Positions 23,604 through 32,140 of a stretch of DNA of 64,000 nt are shown piece after piece. The notes under the pieces are model-generated. The model was not told where the DNA came from and did not search any database. It saw nothing but the letters and a program-made list of their open reading frames with translations. A program made the position numbers and the translations under genes. The DNA lies in the NCBI GenBank assembly GCA_963767645.1, contig CAVYEW010000014.1, positions 248,001 to 312,000 on the forward strand, given 5' to 3'. Within the stretch, counting starts at the first letter, position 1, and each line of letters begins with the position of its first letter. This DNA comes from DATFDN01 sp963767645 (lineage in GTDB: Bacteria > Pseudomonadota > Alphaproteobacteria > Acetobacterales > Acetobacteraceae).

Positions 23604-23841
23604 CTGGAGGGAAGAAGGGGCTCAGGTCACGGCTGAGGAGCTAAACTGGGGAGCCTGACAGGTTCATCGGGTAGTTACCGACCTCCTAATTTCGTTTCGC
23701 GCCATTGTCGTCGCGCGGGCGGCCGGCTGGACAGTCGCAAACCGGCTTCGGTCGAAGGCCACTTCTCAGATTTTCATAGGACAATCACTAGCGTACACGG
23801 CAGGCGCCTTCGTGTAATAACCTAGCTAGACGCGAATCCGC

Positions 23842-25040
23842 TTAGGACAGCAACCAGTCAAGAGCCTCCTCGAAGCATTCACGAGGTAGCCTCCACGGAC
23901 GTGTGTGAGGGGGCCGCCTATCCTCGCGGTCAACATCGACGAACGCAAAGCTATATTGCTTTCCGCATGAAGAATAGAGCTTTGCATGCTGGCGAACCCC
24001 GAACGAGATAGTTTCGAGATCGAGCACTCGTGAGGGACGCACATTGAACATGATGTTGAACATTCCTGAACCGGAGGGACCCACAACATGTGTTGCGGCC
24101 GCAAATGATCTGATTTGATCGACCAAGGTCATGGTTTCTGGATGCACAATTTGAAATTGTCGCGCCTTCAGGACATCTTCTACCTCGGTTTCGTTTAACA
24201 TTGGCCGATATTGGGGGCGAGCAAGGGACGATAAAGCGCGTGATACATAAAGCCGACTCGCTTTGTGGACCCCTACGCGATGATCGACCTCGCGGACAAT
24301 CGTCCTCACTCCCGCACGCGTTTCCGGCCTGAGAAACCCCTCTAGGTCGTCCATGATACACATTGTAACAGACGAGAATATCTCACCGCAAACTTCGCGA
24401 ACCGTAAGGACAGGCCTTCTTGGCATCTTGACTAGCTCAAAAGCCTCGGTACTCCAGGGTGTGCGTTCCGAGACAATGTAACAGTCAAACTGGATTTCTG
24501 CATCGCGAAGGTGGATCATCTGCGGCAGCTGCCGGAACATAAATGAGCCGAAGTTCCCGGCCTCGATTTCCGGCAGAAATAGCGCATGCGATCGCAGCTT
24601 CTGGGGTCGCGGCCGTGCCACGAAGTGGATCAGCATACGCCCACCAACCTCCTCTGCCATGAATCCTTGATGAATGCTGCGGTCGAGAAAGACTTTCGGA
24701 TCTGTGCTACTTGGAAAATTGGAGAACTGTAGATCGTTGTCTTCGGTCAGGAGAGCACTGAAGCCGACTATACGTGCATGTGGGAAAGCTCGTACCATCG
24801 GCACAGGCGCCCGTATTTCTGTGGGAGTAACGCCACGCAGGCAACTTGGATCGAAAGGTTTTCCGAACGTATTAGCGGGCGGGTAGAAGCTTCCTATCAG
24901 CGAAGCCGGGCCAAGGTCGTCTCGCTGCCTTTGCAGATCAATTTCAATTGTTTCTAGATGGTGTCCTTCAAAGCTTGTTCGCAGTTCGGGCGCCGCTAAC
25001 ACCTGATTACGCCAGTGCAATACCTGATGTGGATTGAACA
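23842..25040 (-). pseudogene. Family-61 glycosyltransferase gene, 5' end cut off by the IS66 element
   Basis: About 400 codons of a GT61 (DUF563-type) glycosyltransferase remain, with LYVSRALSSLARPQYRPMLN and the family motif FAAATHVVGPSGSGMFNIMF near the C terminus. These enzymes add sugars to surface polysaccharides or glycoproteins. The frame continues rightwards only into IS66 sequence. Beyond the element, at 27589 onwards, the same frame resumes across the 9-bp duplication (VFN then PHQVLHW), so the gene was whole before insertion. A likely original start is a GTG near 27600. Composition is less GC-rich than housekeeping genes here, pointing to acquired surface-glycan DNA. Confidence 0.8.
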
Positions 25041-25128
25041 GTATCCGCCCGGTGAGAACCGCCTTGCCGGATGATCGGGGGCCGGCTTGCTTTGCGGCAT
25101 GGCGCGAGACAGGAATGAGGCTGCCACA

Positions 25129-25539
25129 ATGGCAGCCACAGATGCAGACCCGCTGCATCGGATCGAGATTGTCGGTGAACGGCGGCGTGCGCATGACGCG
25201 GCATTCCGCAGGACGGTTGTGACTGAGTCCCTGTCACCTGGTGCCCGGGTGCGAGAGGTGGCGCGGCGGCATGGGATTTGTCCGAGCCTGGTTTATCGGT
25301 GGCGGCGCATGGCCGGAACGGCGGCCGCCGCCTCTCCGGTTCGCTTGATGCCTGTTCGGATCACCTCGGAGCCAGGAGCGGCGCGGACGCAAGCTGCGCG
25401 GGCTATGGGGCCGGACGTTCCGGCACCCCGGCCGTCCGGGGTGATCGAGATCGAGTTCGCAGGCGGCGTACGCGTGCGGGTCGACGACGCGGTGAGCCTG
25501 GTGGCGCTGCGGCGGGTGATAGCGGTGCTGCGCGGATGA
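25129..25539 (+). CDS. tnpA: IS66 accessory protein TnpA (OrfA)
   Basis: The 136-aa product has a helix-turn-helix, RREVARRHGICPSLVYRWRR-like (VREVARRHGICPSLVYRWRR), and a C-terminal IEIEFAGGVRVRVDDAVSL block, both typical of IS66 OrfA. Alternative in-frame ATG at 25099. Its stop overlaps the tnpB start (ATGATG). Confidence 0.9.
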   Translation: MAATDADPLHRIEIVGERRRAHDAAFRRTVVTESLSPGARVREVARRHGICPSLVYRWRRMAGTAAAASPVRLMPVRITSEPGAARTQAARAMGPDVPAPRPSGVIEIEFAGGVRVRVDDAVSLVALRRVIAVLRG

Positions 25540-25883
25540 TGCTGCCGCCCAGCGGCGTGCGGGTCTGGCTGGCGACCGGTGCCACCGACATGCGGCGCGG
25601 CATGAATGGCCTTGCTCTGCAAGTGCAACAGGCCCTGCAGCGCGATCCGCATGCTGGAGACGTCTACGTCTTCCGGGGCAAGCGCGGTGATCTGGTGAAG
25701 ATTCTCTGGCATGACGGTTTGGGGATGTCGCTGTATGCCAAGCGGCTGGAGCGCGGGCGGTTCATCTGGCCGTCGCCGGCCGATGGCGTTGTGTCGGTCT
25801 CCATGGGCCAACTCGGCTACATGTTGGAAGGGATCGATTGGCGGCATCCGCGGCGGACGTGGCGGCCGGAGATGGCCGGCTGA
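25536..25883 (+). CDS. tnpB: IS66 accessory protein TnpB (OrfB)
   Basis: The 115-aa product matches the IS66 Orf2 family throughout: GVRVWLATGATDMRRGMNGL, VYVFRGKRGDLVKILWHDG, SLYAKRLERGRFIWPSP and QLGYMLEGIDWRHP. It is required for transposition but its biochemical role is unknown. Translationally coupled to tnpA. Confidence 0.95.
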   Translation: MMLPPSGVRVWLATGATDMRRGMNGLALQVQQALQRDPHAGDVYVFRGKRGDLVKILWHDGLGMSLYAKRLERGRFIWPSPADGVVSVSMGQLGYMLEGIDWRHPRRTWRPEMAG

Positions 25884-25955
25884 ACCCGTAGCCGGCGGCT
25901 TCGGTCTGCAAATTCACCGCATACAATCCCGGGCCGGTGTGATTCACTGCCCTGC

Positions 25956-27542
25956 GTGACGCCCGCGCCGGACATTGAGCCCGACAGCATCGACGCACTC
26001 CGCGCCGCTCTTGCGGCTGAACAACGCGCCCGGCGCGAGGCCGAGGCACGCGCCTCTGGCGCGGAGGCGATGGTGGCGCATCTGAAGCTGCTGATCGCCA
26101 AGCTGAGGCATGACCGCTTCGGCGCCTCGTCCGAGCGCGGCCGCAAGCTGCTCGACCAGATGGAACTGCAACTTGAGGAGCTGGAGGCTGCGGCCAGCGA
26201 GGACGCCGCCGCCGTCACTGCCGCAGCCGAGGCGGATCGTGCGGGCGTGCGCGGTCTCGCGCGCCGCAAGCCGGTCCGCGCACCCTTGCCGGCGCATTTG
26301 CCGCGCGAGCGGGTGGTCATCCCAGGACCGAGCGAGTGCCCCTGCTGCGGCGGCAAGCTCGCCAAGCTTGGTGAGGATGTGACCGAGACCCTGGAGGTGA
26401 TCCCGCGCCGGTGGAAGGTGGTGCAGACGGTGCGGGAGAAGCTCAGCTGCCGTGCCTGCGAGAGCATCACCCAGCCGCCGGCGCCGTTCCACCCGATCGC
26501 GCGCGGCCGGGCGGGACCGAACCTGCTGGCGATGATCCTGGAGGCCAAGTTCGGCCAGCACCTGCCGCTGAACCGACAGAGCGAGGTCTATGCTCGCGAG
26601 GGGATTGAGCTCGACGTCTCCACCTTGGCCGACTGGGTTGGCGCCTGCACCGCCAGCCTGGCGCCGCTGCTCACGCTGATCCGCGCGCACGTGATGGCGG
26701 CCGAGCGCATCCACGGCGACGATACCACAGTGCCGGTGCTCGCGAAGGGCAAGACCATCACCGGCCGATTATGGACCTATGTGCGCGATGACCGGCCGTT
26801 CGCCGGACCCGCACCCCCAGCGGCGGTGTTCTTCTACTCGCGTGACCGTACGGCAGAGCATCCAAACCGGCATTTGGCCGGGTATACTGGGATCCTGCAG
26901 GCCGATGCCTATGCCGGGTTCAACGATCTCTACCGGCCGGAGCGCAAGACAGGGCCGATCACCGAAGCAGCGTGCTGGGGACATGGGCGTCGGAAATTCT
27001 TTGATCTGGCTCAGCTCGCCAAAGCACCCCTCGCCCTTGAGGCGGTACGGCGGATCGATGCCATCTTTGATGTCGAGCGCACGACCAACGGTCTGCCCAC
27101 TGCGCAGCGCCTGGCCATCCGCCAGCAGCATGTGGCGTTCCTGGTCAGCGATCTCGAGACCTGGATGCGCACGGCCCGAGGCAAGCTGTCCCGGCATGCC
27201 GAGGTCGCTAAGGCCATGGACTACATGCTCAAGCGCTGGGACACGTTCAGCCGGTTCCTCGGTGATGGCCATGTTTGCCTGAGCAACAACGCCGCAGAAC
27301 GCGCCTTGCGCGGCATCGCCCTCGGTCGGAAGTCATGGCTGTTCGCTGGCAGTGATCGCGGTGGCGAGCGAGCCGCAGCCATGTATTCGCTCATCATCAC
27401 CGCCAAGCTGAACGAGGTGGATCCGCGCGCCTGGCTCGCCGACGTCCTGGCACGGATCGCCGATCATCCCGCCTCCAGGCTGCACGAGCTGCTGCCCTGG
27501 AACTGGCGCAGCCAACCCAGCGACACCGCACAGGCAGCCTGA
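25956..27542 (+). CDS. tnpC: IS66 family transposase TnpC
   Basis: The 528-aa product has an N-terminal coiled coil (IDALRAALAAEQRARREAEA), a zinc-binding region (GPSECPCCGGKLAKLGEDVT), and the DDE core with IHGDDTTVPVLAKGKT, LQADAYAGFNDLY and a C-terminal CLSNNAAERALRGIALGRKS block carrying the Glu. It starts at GTG 25956. Full-length and apparently intact. Confidence 0.96.
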   Translation: MTPAPDIEPDSIDALRAALAAEQRARREAEARASGAEAMVAHLKLLIAKLRHDRFGASSERGRKLLDQMELQLEELEAAASEDAAAVTAAAEADRAGVRGLARRKPVRAPLPAHLPRERVVIPGPSECPCCGGKLAKLGEDVTETLEVIPRRWKVVQTVREKLSCRACESITQPPAPFHPIARGRAGPNLLAMILEAKFGQHLPLNRQSEVYAREGIELDVSTLADWVGACTASLAPLLTLIRAHVMAAERIHGDDTTVPVLAKGKTITGRLWTYVRDDRPFAGPAPPAAVFFYSRDRTAEHPNRHLAGYTGILQADAYAGFNDLYRPERKTGPITEAACWGHGRRKFFDLAQLAKAPLALEAVRRIDAIFDVERTTNGLPTAQRLAIRQQHVAFLVSDLETWMRTARGKLSRHAEVAKAMDYMLKRWDTFSRFLGDGHVCLSNNAAERALRGIALGRKSWLFAGSDRGGERAAAMYSLIITAKLNEVDPRAWLADVLARIADHPASRLHELLPWNWRSQPSDTAQAA

Positions 27543-27588
27543 CCCCCTACACCACCCTGGCCCTCGCCGGATGGATACGATTGAACAC

Positions 27589-27835
27589 GTGTGGGGTCAC
27601 CTTTATTGCTGAGCCGACCCAGGGGAATGCCCGTAGAATCTGCCCACAGTTGTTCGCGCGCTCCGGACGTTTCGGTACGGGCGTCAGTCAGGGCAGAGAA
27701 ATGGCGGCCAGAAACGCCAGCCCGATTCCCCGGATGCCTCAAGCCAATTAGCCAAGCCTTTCGCCTGAAGACAATAAACTCGCGCTAGAAACTAGTTAAC
27801 ACAGCGTGAAAGCACTAGGCCGCCGGTATCTAGGT
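27589..27835. other. Island edge: 5' remnant of the GT61 gene and the junction to flgG
   Basis: No intact gene is visible. The first ~12-110 bases continue the GT61 frame on the minus strand (GSAIKVTPHVFN reading into the duplication). The remainder shows nothing I recognise. Flagellar homology resumes abruptly near 27851, so the right boundary of the acquired segment lies just before that point. Confidence 0.45.
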
Positions 27836-27876
27836 GTGCCTGCCACAAAGCGTTCACTCGCCGTCGCCAGCACCGG

Positions 27877-28632
<756 letters not shown>

Positions 28633-28639
28633 GGCCATC

Positions 28640-29734
28640 ATGCTGTTCAACTCGCTCTCGGGCTTGCCGGAATGCTCCCTCTCCCACTTGCGGGAGAGGG
28701 TTGGGGTGAGGGTGCCTCCCGCCCCCCTCACCCCGACCCTCTCCCCCCGCAAGAGCGGGTGGAGAGGGGGCGTTTGCACCGTTGCAACCGTTCTCGCGAC
28801 TCTCGCCAACGCCCAGGCGGCGACGCTCAAGCCGATTACCACGCTGCACGCATCCCTGGTGCGGCTATCCGATCTGTTCGACGGTGCCGGCCGCAACGCC
28901 GATCGCGTGCTGGGTCCGGGACCGGCGCCGGGCAGCCGCATCGTGGTCGAGGCACGGCAGCTCGCGGCGATCGCCCGCTCCTTCGGCATCGATTGGCGCC
29001 CCGCCTTTCCTGCGGAACGCGCCGTGCTCGACCGTCCCGGCCGCCCACTCGCGCGCGAGGAGGTGATGGGGGTCCTGTCCACGGCACTCGTCTCCGCCGG
29101 GGCGCCTGCCGATGCCGAGATCGAGATCGCCGCCTTCGATCCGCCCATGGTTCCCGCCGACGGCCCTGTAACGCCCATCGTGACCCAGCTCGATTACGAC
29201 GGCAGCAGCGGCCGGTTCGCGGCCCAGCTCAGCCTCACCGATGCCGGGGCGGACGCAACCGCCTGGCGGGTGACCGGGCGTGCGCAGCCGATGCTGGAGG
29301 TGGCCGTGGCGGCATCTCGCCTGCTGCCCGGCACCATCCTGAGCGCGGCCGATCTGCGCATGGCACGGCTGCCGGCCGCGCGCGTGCCGGCCGATACGGC
29401 GCGGCGGATCGAGGACGCGGTGGGTAAGGAACTCCGCATCCAGGCCGCTCCGGGTACGCCCTTGCCGGTGTCGGACCTGTTGGTGCCGACGCTGGTGCGG
29501 CGCGATGCGCGGGTGATGATGCTGGCCGAGGGATCTGGCCTTTCGCTCACGGCGGAGGGCCGCGCGCTGGAGGCCGGTGCCGCCGGCGAGCATATCCGCG
29601 TCCTCAATCCGGCTTCGCGCGCGGTGCTCGATGCCGTGGTGATCGGCGAGGGCCGCGTCCGTATCGACCCCCAATCCCCGCCCTTGACGCCGGCCGGCGG
29701 TGAACGCCGCTCCGGCGCGGAGTACCCACGATGA
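28640..29734 (+). CDS. flgA: Flagellar P-ring assembly chaperone FlgA
   Basis: The 364-aa product has the C-terminal SAF/chaperone region of FlgA: AASRLLPGTILSAADLRMAR, KELRIQAAPGTPLPVSDL, VMMLAEGSGLSLTAEGRALE and IRVLNPASRAVLDAVV. The N terminus should be a signal peptide; VATVLATLANAQAATLKP looks like the end of one, but residues ~12-42 are encoded by a dispersed palindromic repeat (28675-28770) inserted in frame. Export may therefore be impaired, unless a start after the repeat is used. It overlaps flgH by 4 bases and works in the periplasm. Confidence 0.88.
   Translation: MLFNSLSGLPECSLSHLRERVGVRVPPAPLTPTLSPRKSGWRGGVCTVATVLATLANAQAATLKPITTLHASLVRLSDLFDGAGRNADRVLGPGPAPGSRIVVEARQLAAIARSFGIDWRPAFPAERAVLDRPGRPLAREEVMGVLSTALVSAGAPADAEIEIAAFDPPMVPADGPVTPIVTQLDYDGSSGRFAAQLSLTDAGADATAWRVTGRAQPMLEVAVAASRLLPGTILSAADLRMARLPAARVPADTARRIEDAVGKELRIQAAPGTPLPVSDLLVPTLVRRDARVMMLAEGSGLSLTAEGRALEAGAAGEHIRVLNPASRAVLDAVVIGEGRVRIDPQSPPLTPAGGERRSGAEYPR
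28675..28770. repeat. Dispersed C/G-rich palindromic repeat, copy 2 (intragenic)
   Basis: Two hairpins, CCCTCTCCCACTTGCGGGAG-type arms and CACCCCGACCCTCTCCCCCC-type arms, have the same core as the other copies. This one falls between the flgA start codon and the end of its signal peptide and is open in the flgA frame. Confidence 0.8.
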
Positions 29735-30474
29735 CCTTCGCGATTTTCCACCGCGCTACGGCTTCCCTGGCGCTGCTCATGGCACTCGCCGGCTGCAACG
29801 GCCTGCAACGTCTGTCGGAGGTGGGACGCCCGCCCGCGCTCTCGCCCACCGAGGACCCGACCCGCACGCCGGGATGGCGCCCGGTCACTATGCCCATGCC
29901 GGCGCCGCAGCCGGCCCCGATCGAAGGCGAATCGCTCTGGCGCCCCGGCTCGCGCGCGTTCTTTAAGGACCAGCGAGCGGCGCGGGTCGGCGATCTGGTG
30001 ACGGTGCTGGTCAGCATGAACGACCAGGCGACGCTGAAAAATGCGACCACGGCGACGCGCAACAGCGCCGAGGCTGCCGGCATACCGAACCTGTTCGGGC
30101 TCGAGACCCTGCTCAGCCATGTGCCGATGGACCCGAGCAAGCTGCTGTCGATGAACAGCAGCAACAGCAACGTCGGCGCCGGCCAGATACAGCGGAGCGA
30201 GACGGTGACGCTGCGCCTCGCCGGGGTGGTGACGCAGGTGCTGCCGAACGGCAACCTGGTGGTCATGGCGCATGAGCAGTTCCGCGCCGACAACGAGCTG
30301 CGCGATCTGAGGGTGAGCGGCGTGATTCGCCCCGAGGACATTGCCAGCGACAACACCGTGCGCAGCGACCGCATGGCGGAGGCACGCATCGCCTATGGCG
30401 GGCGGGGCGAGTTGACCGACGTGCAGGCGCCGCGCTGGGGCCAACAAGCGCTCGATGTGGTGCTGCCGTTCTGA
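29731..30474 (+). CDS. flgH: Flagellar L-ring protein FlgH
   Basis: The 247-aa lipoprotein has a signal peptide with lipobox LAGC (Cys22). The conserved FlgH blocks are LWRPGSRAFFKDQRAARVGD, then LVTVLVSMNDQA, VAAGQIQRSETVTLRLAGVV-like (AGQIQRSETVTLRLAGVVTQ) and LPNGNLVVMAHEQFR with VSGVIRPEDIASDNTV. It forms the outer-membrane L ring. Start coupled to flgA; flgI does not follow in this window. Confidence 0.94.
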   Translation: MTFAIFHRATASLALLMALAGCNGLQRLSEVGRPPALSPTEDPTRTPGWRPVTMPMPAPQPAPIEGESLWRPGSRAFFKDQRAARVGDLVTVLVSMNDQATLKNATTATRNSAEAAGIPNLFGLETLLSHVPMDPSKLLSMNSSNSNVGAGQIQRSETVTLRLAGVVTQVLPNGNLVVMAHEQFRADNELRDLRVSGVIRPEDIASDNTVRSDRMAEARIAYGGRGELTDVQAPRWGQQALDVVLPF

Positions 30475-30613
30475 GGCTGTCCTCAGCGGCGGGCCGCCTC
30501 GTGCTAGGCCATCTGCCCGTTCCCGCCTACAATTCCGATGAGGGCTCACCATCCAGGCCGCACCGGGCGCGAAAACCTCGCCCGAAGCCGGCGGGACGAG
30601 AAGGGGGACGGAA

Positions 30614-31528
30614 ATGGCCAGCCGGCAAAGCGAGGAACTCAAGACCTTGTACCGGTCCTGGATCGCTGCCTTCGGCGCGAACCCGGACATGCCGCTCGAC
30701 GAGATGCGGCGGATGTTTGAACACTGGGGGGACGTGACTGCGGAGCCGGGCGGCGTCGATTATATCGAGGTGGAGGCCGGCGGTGTCCCGGCGCTTTGGG
30801 CAACGCCGAAAGGGGCGCGCGAGGACCGGGTGCTGCTCTGCGCGCATGGCGGCGGCTATGTCACCGGATCGATGTACACGCACCGCAAGGTGTACGGCCA
30901 TTTCGCCAAGGCGATCGGCTGCCGCGCGCTGATCGTCGATTACGACCGCGCGCCCGAGAGCGTGCATCCCGGCCCGGTGGACAGCATGGTCAAGGCCTAT
31001 GCCTGGCTGCTGCGCCAGCAGGGCATCCGACCCAATCGTATAGCGATCGTCGGCGACTCCGCGGGCGGCGCGCTGGCGATCACCACGATGCTGCGAGCGC
31101 GCGAGAAGGGCCTGCCGCTTCCCGCCGCGGCGATGCCGCTCTCGCCGTGGCTCGACATGCAGGCCACCGGCGGCACGTTCCAGTCGAACGCGGAAAGGGA
31201 CGTGCTGGTCTCCGCGCCGGTCATCCAGATGATGGCGAGCACCTTCCTCGGCGCAAACGGCGATCCGAAGCACCCGCTCGCCAATCCCCTCCATGCCGAC
31301 CTCGCGGGGCTGCCGCCGCTGTTCATCCAGGTCGGGGCCGACGAGACCCTGCTCGACGACAGCCGCGCGCTTGCCGCCGCCGCACGCCGCGCCGGCGTGG
31401 ATGTCACGCTCGAGGAAGAGCCCGAGATGCAGCACGTCTACCACTTCCTCGCGGGTGTCGCCCCGGAGGCGGATGCGGCGATCGGGCGGCTGGCGAAATG
31501 GGTACGGCCGAAACTTGGGTTGGAGTGA
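30614..31528 (+). CDS. Alpha/beta hydrolase, hormone-sensitive-lipase family
   Basis: The 304-aa product has the oxyanion-hole motif LLCAHGGGYVTGSMYTHRKV, the nucleophile elbow VGDSAGGALAI with catalytic Ser, the acid in GADETLLDDS and the base His in EMQHVYHFLAG. This is the class IV esterase (HSL) plan. Substrate unknown; short-chain esters or lactones are typical. The ATG at 30614 follows GGGGGACGGAA. It is not linked functionally to flgH, 140 bases upstream, or to the convergent pqi operon. Confidence 0.88.
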   Translation: MASRQSEELKTLYRSWIAAFGANPDMPLDEMRRMFEHWGDVTAEPGGVDYIEVEAGGVPALWATPKGAREDRVLLCAHGGGYVTGSMYTHRKVYGHFAKAIGCRALIVDYDRAPESVHPGPVDSMVKAYAWLLRQQGIRPNRIAIVGDSAGGALAITTMLRAREKGLPLPAAAMPLSPWLDMQATGGTFQSNAERDVLVSAPVIQMMASTFLGANGDPKHPLANPLHADLAGLPPLFIQVGADETLLDDSRALAAAARRAGVDVTLEEEPEMQHVYHFLAGVAPEADAAIGRLAKWVRPKLGLE

Positions 31529-31562
31529 GGACGGAATGCCACGCCCTCGCCTCTCGAGAGTG

Positions 31563-32129
31563 CTACGAGACCGTCGCGGCGATCCGGTCGGCAAGCGTGG
31601 CCAGCGCACGGCTCATCGCCGGCACCACCGCGCGCGGGGTGCCGGCGCCGGCGTCGACCTCGATCTGCTCCCGATGCGGTCTGCCGGTTGGCGTCTCGCC
31701 GGAGCGGGTAAGGAACCATGAGGCGCGCAGCACCACATGCCCGGCGGTGTCGCCGCCGAACTGATCGATCGAGACGGTCAGGATGCGCAAGCCCCGCGCC
31801 GGGGTTGGGTCCCCCGGCGCCAGCACCGAGCCGGGCGGCAGGCGTGCGCTCAGATCGTCGGACAGGGCGCGGCGAATGAGCTGGTTCAACGGCGCTCCCC
31901 AGACGCTGTTGCTCGACACCCCCAGGCGGTCGCCGGGTGCTACGAGAACGATCTCGTCGCGGTCGATCGTCGCTGGTATGGAGACCTCTCCGACCTCCAG
32001 CGGCAAGTGGATCGGCGAGCCGACTGCCATGCGCGCGGGCGGGATCGCGGACAGCGTGTAGGTGTCGGTCTGAGCACTGGCGCAAGCGGCCAGCAGCAGC
32101 GCCAGCAGCAGCGATGCCGAAAGACGCAT
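31563..32129 (-). CDS. pqiC: PqiC outer-membrane lipoprotein
   Basis: The 188-aa product has a lipoprotein signal (LLLALLLAACASA, lipid Cys16) and a PqiC/ABC-auxiliary domain: TYTLSAIPP, then VSIPATIDRDEIVLVAPGDR, NSVWGAPLNQLIRRALSDDL and RGLRILTVSIDQFGGD. PqiC forms a ring on the outer membrane that docks the PqiB needle. Last gene of the pqiA-pqiB-pqiC operon, 11 bases after pqiB. Confidence 0.88.
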   Translation of the reverse strand: MRLSASLLLALLLAACASAQTDTYTLSAIPPARMAVGSPIHLPLEVGEVSIPATIDRDEIVLVAPGDRLGVSSNSVWGAPLNQLIRRALSDDLSARLPPGSVLAPGDPTPARGLRILTVSIDQFGGDTAGHVVLRASWFLTRSGETPTGRPHREQIEVDAGAGTPRAVVPAMSRALATLADRIAATVS

Positions 32130-32140
32130 TCCTGGTCCCC

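Larger units (their letters stand above)
22287..23629 (+). mobile_element. IS3-family insertion sequence, complete
   Basis: The 1343-bp element has terminal inverted repeats TGACCTGAGCCCCT at 22287-22300 and its complement at 23616-23629; a CCTCCAG block repeats further in. It is flanked by the 4-bp duplication CGGC (22283-22286 and 23630-23633). Two overlapping genes, orfA and orfB, are joined by an A6G slippery run. Ends, duplication and gene plan fit IS3. The following ~210 bases (23630-23841) hold no gene that I can support. Confidence 0.88.
25041..27579 (+). mobile_element. IS66-family insertion sequence, complete
   Basis: The 2539-bp element has imperfect terminal repeats GTATCCGCCCGGTGAG at 25041-25056 and the complement of GTATCCATCCGGCGAG at 27564-27579. 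The 9-bp sequence GATTGAACA is present on both sides (25032-25040 and 27580-27588), fitting the 8-bp duplication of IS66 plus one chance base. It carries the three standard genes tnpA, tnpB and tnpC, all intact. It sits inside the GT61 gene. Confidence 0.9.

Noticed and set aside
27464..27742. A minus-strand frame across the right end of IS66
   Set aside because: It spans the element boundary and 27600-27740 without recognisable features; the GT61 frame is a better explanation of the flank.
29194..30690. A 498-codon minus-strand frame opposite flgA and flgH
   Set aside because: Antisense shadow; flgA and flgH on the plus strand have unmistakable motifs and coupled starts.
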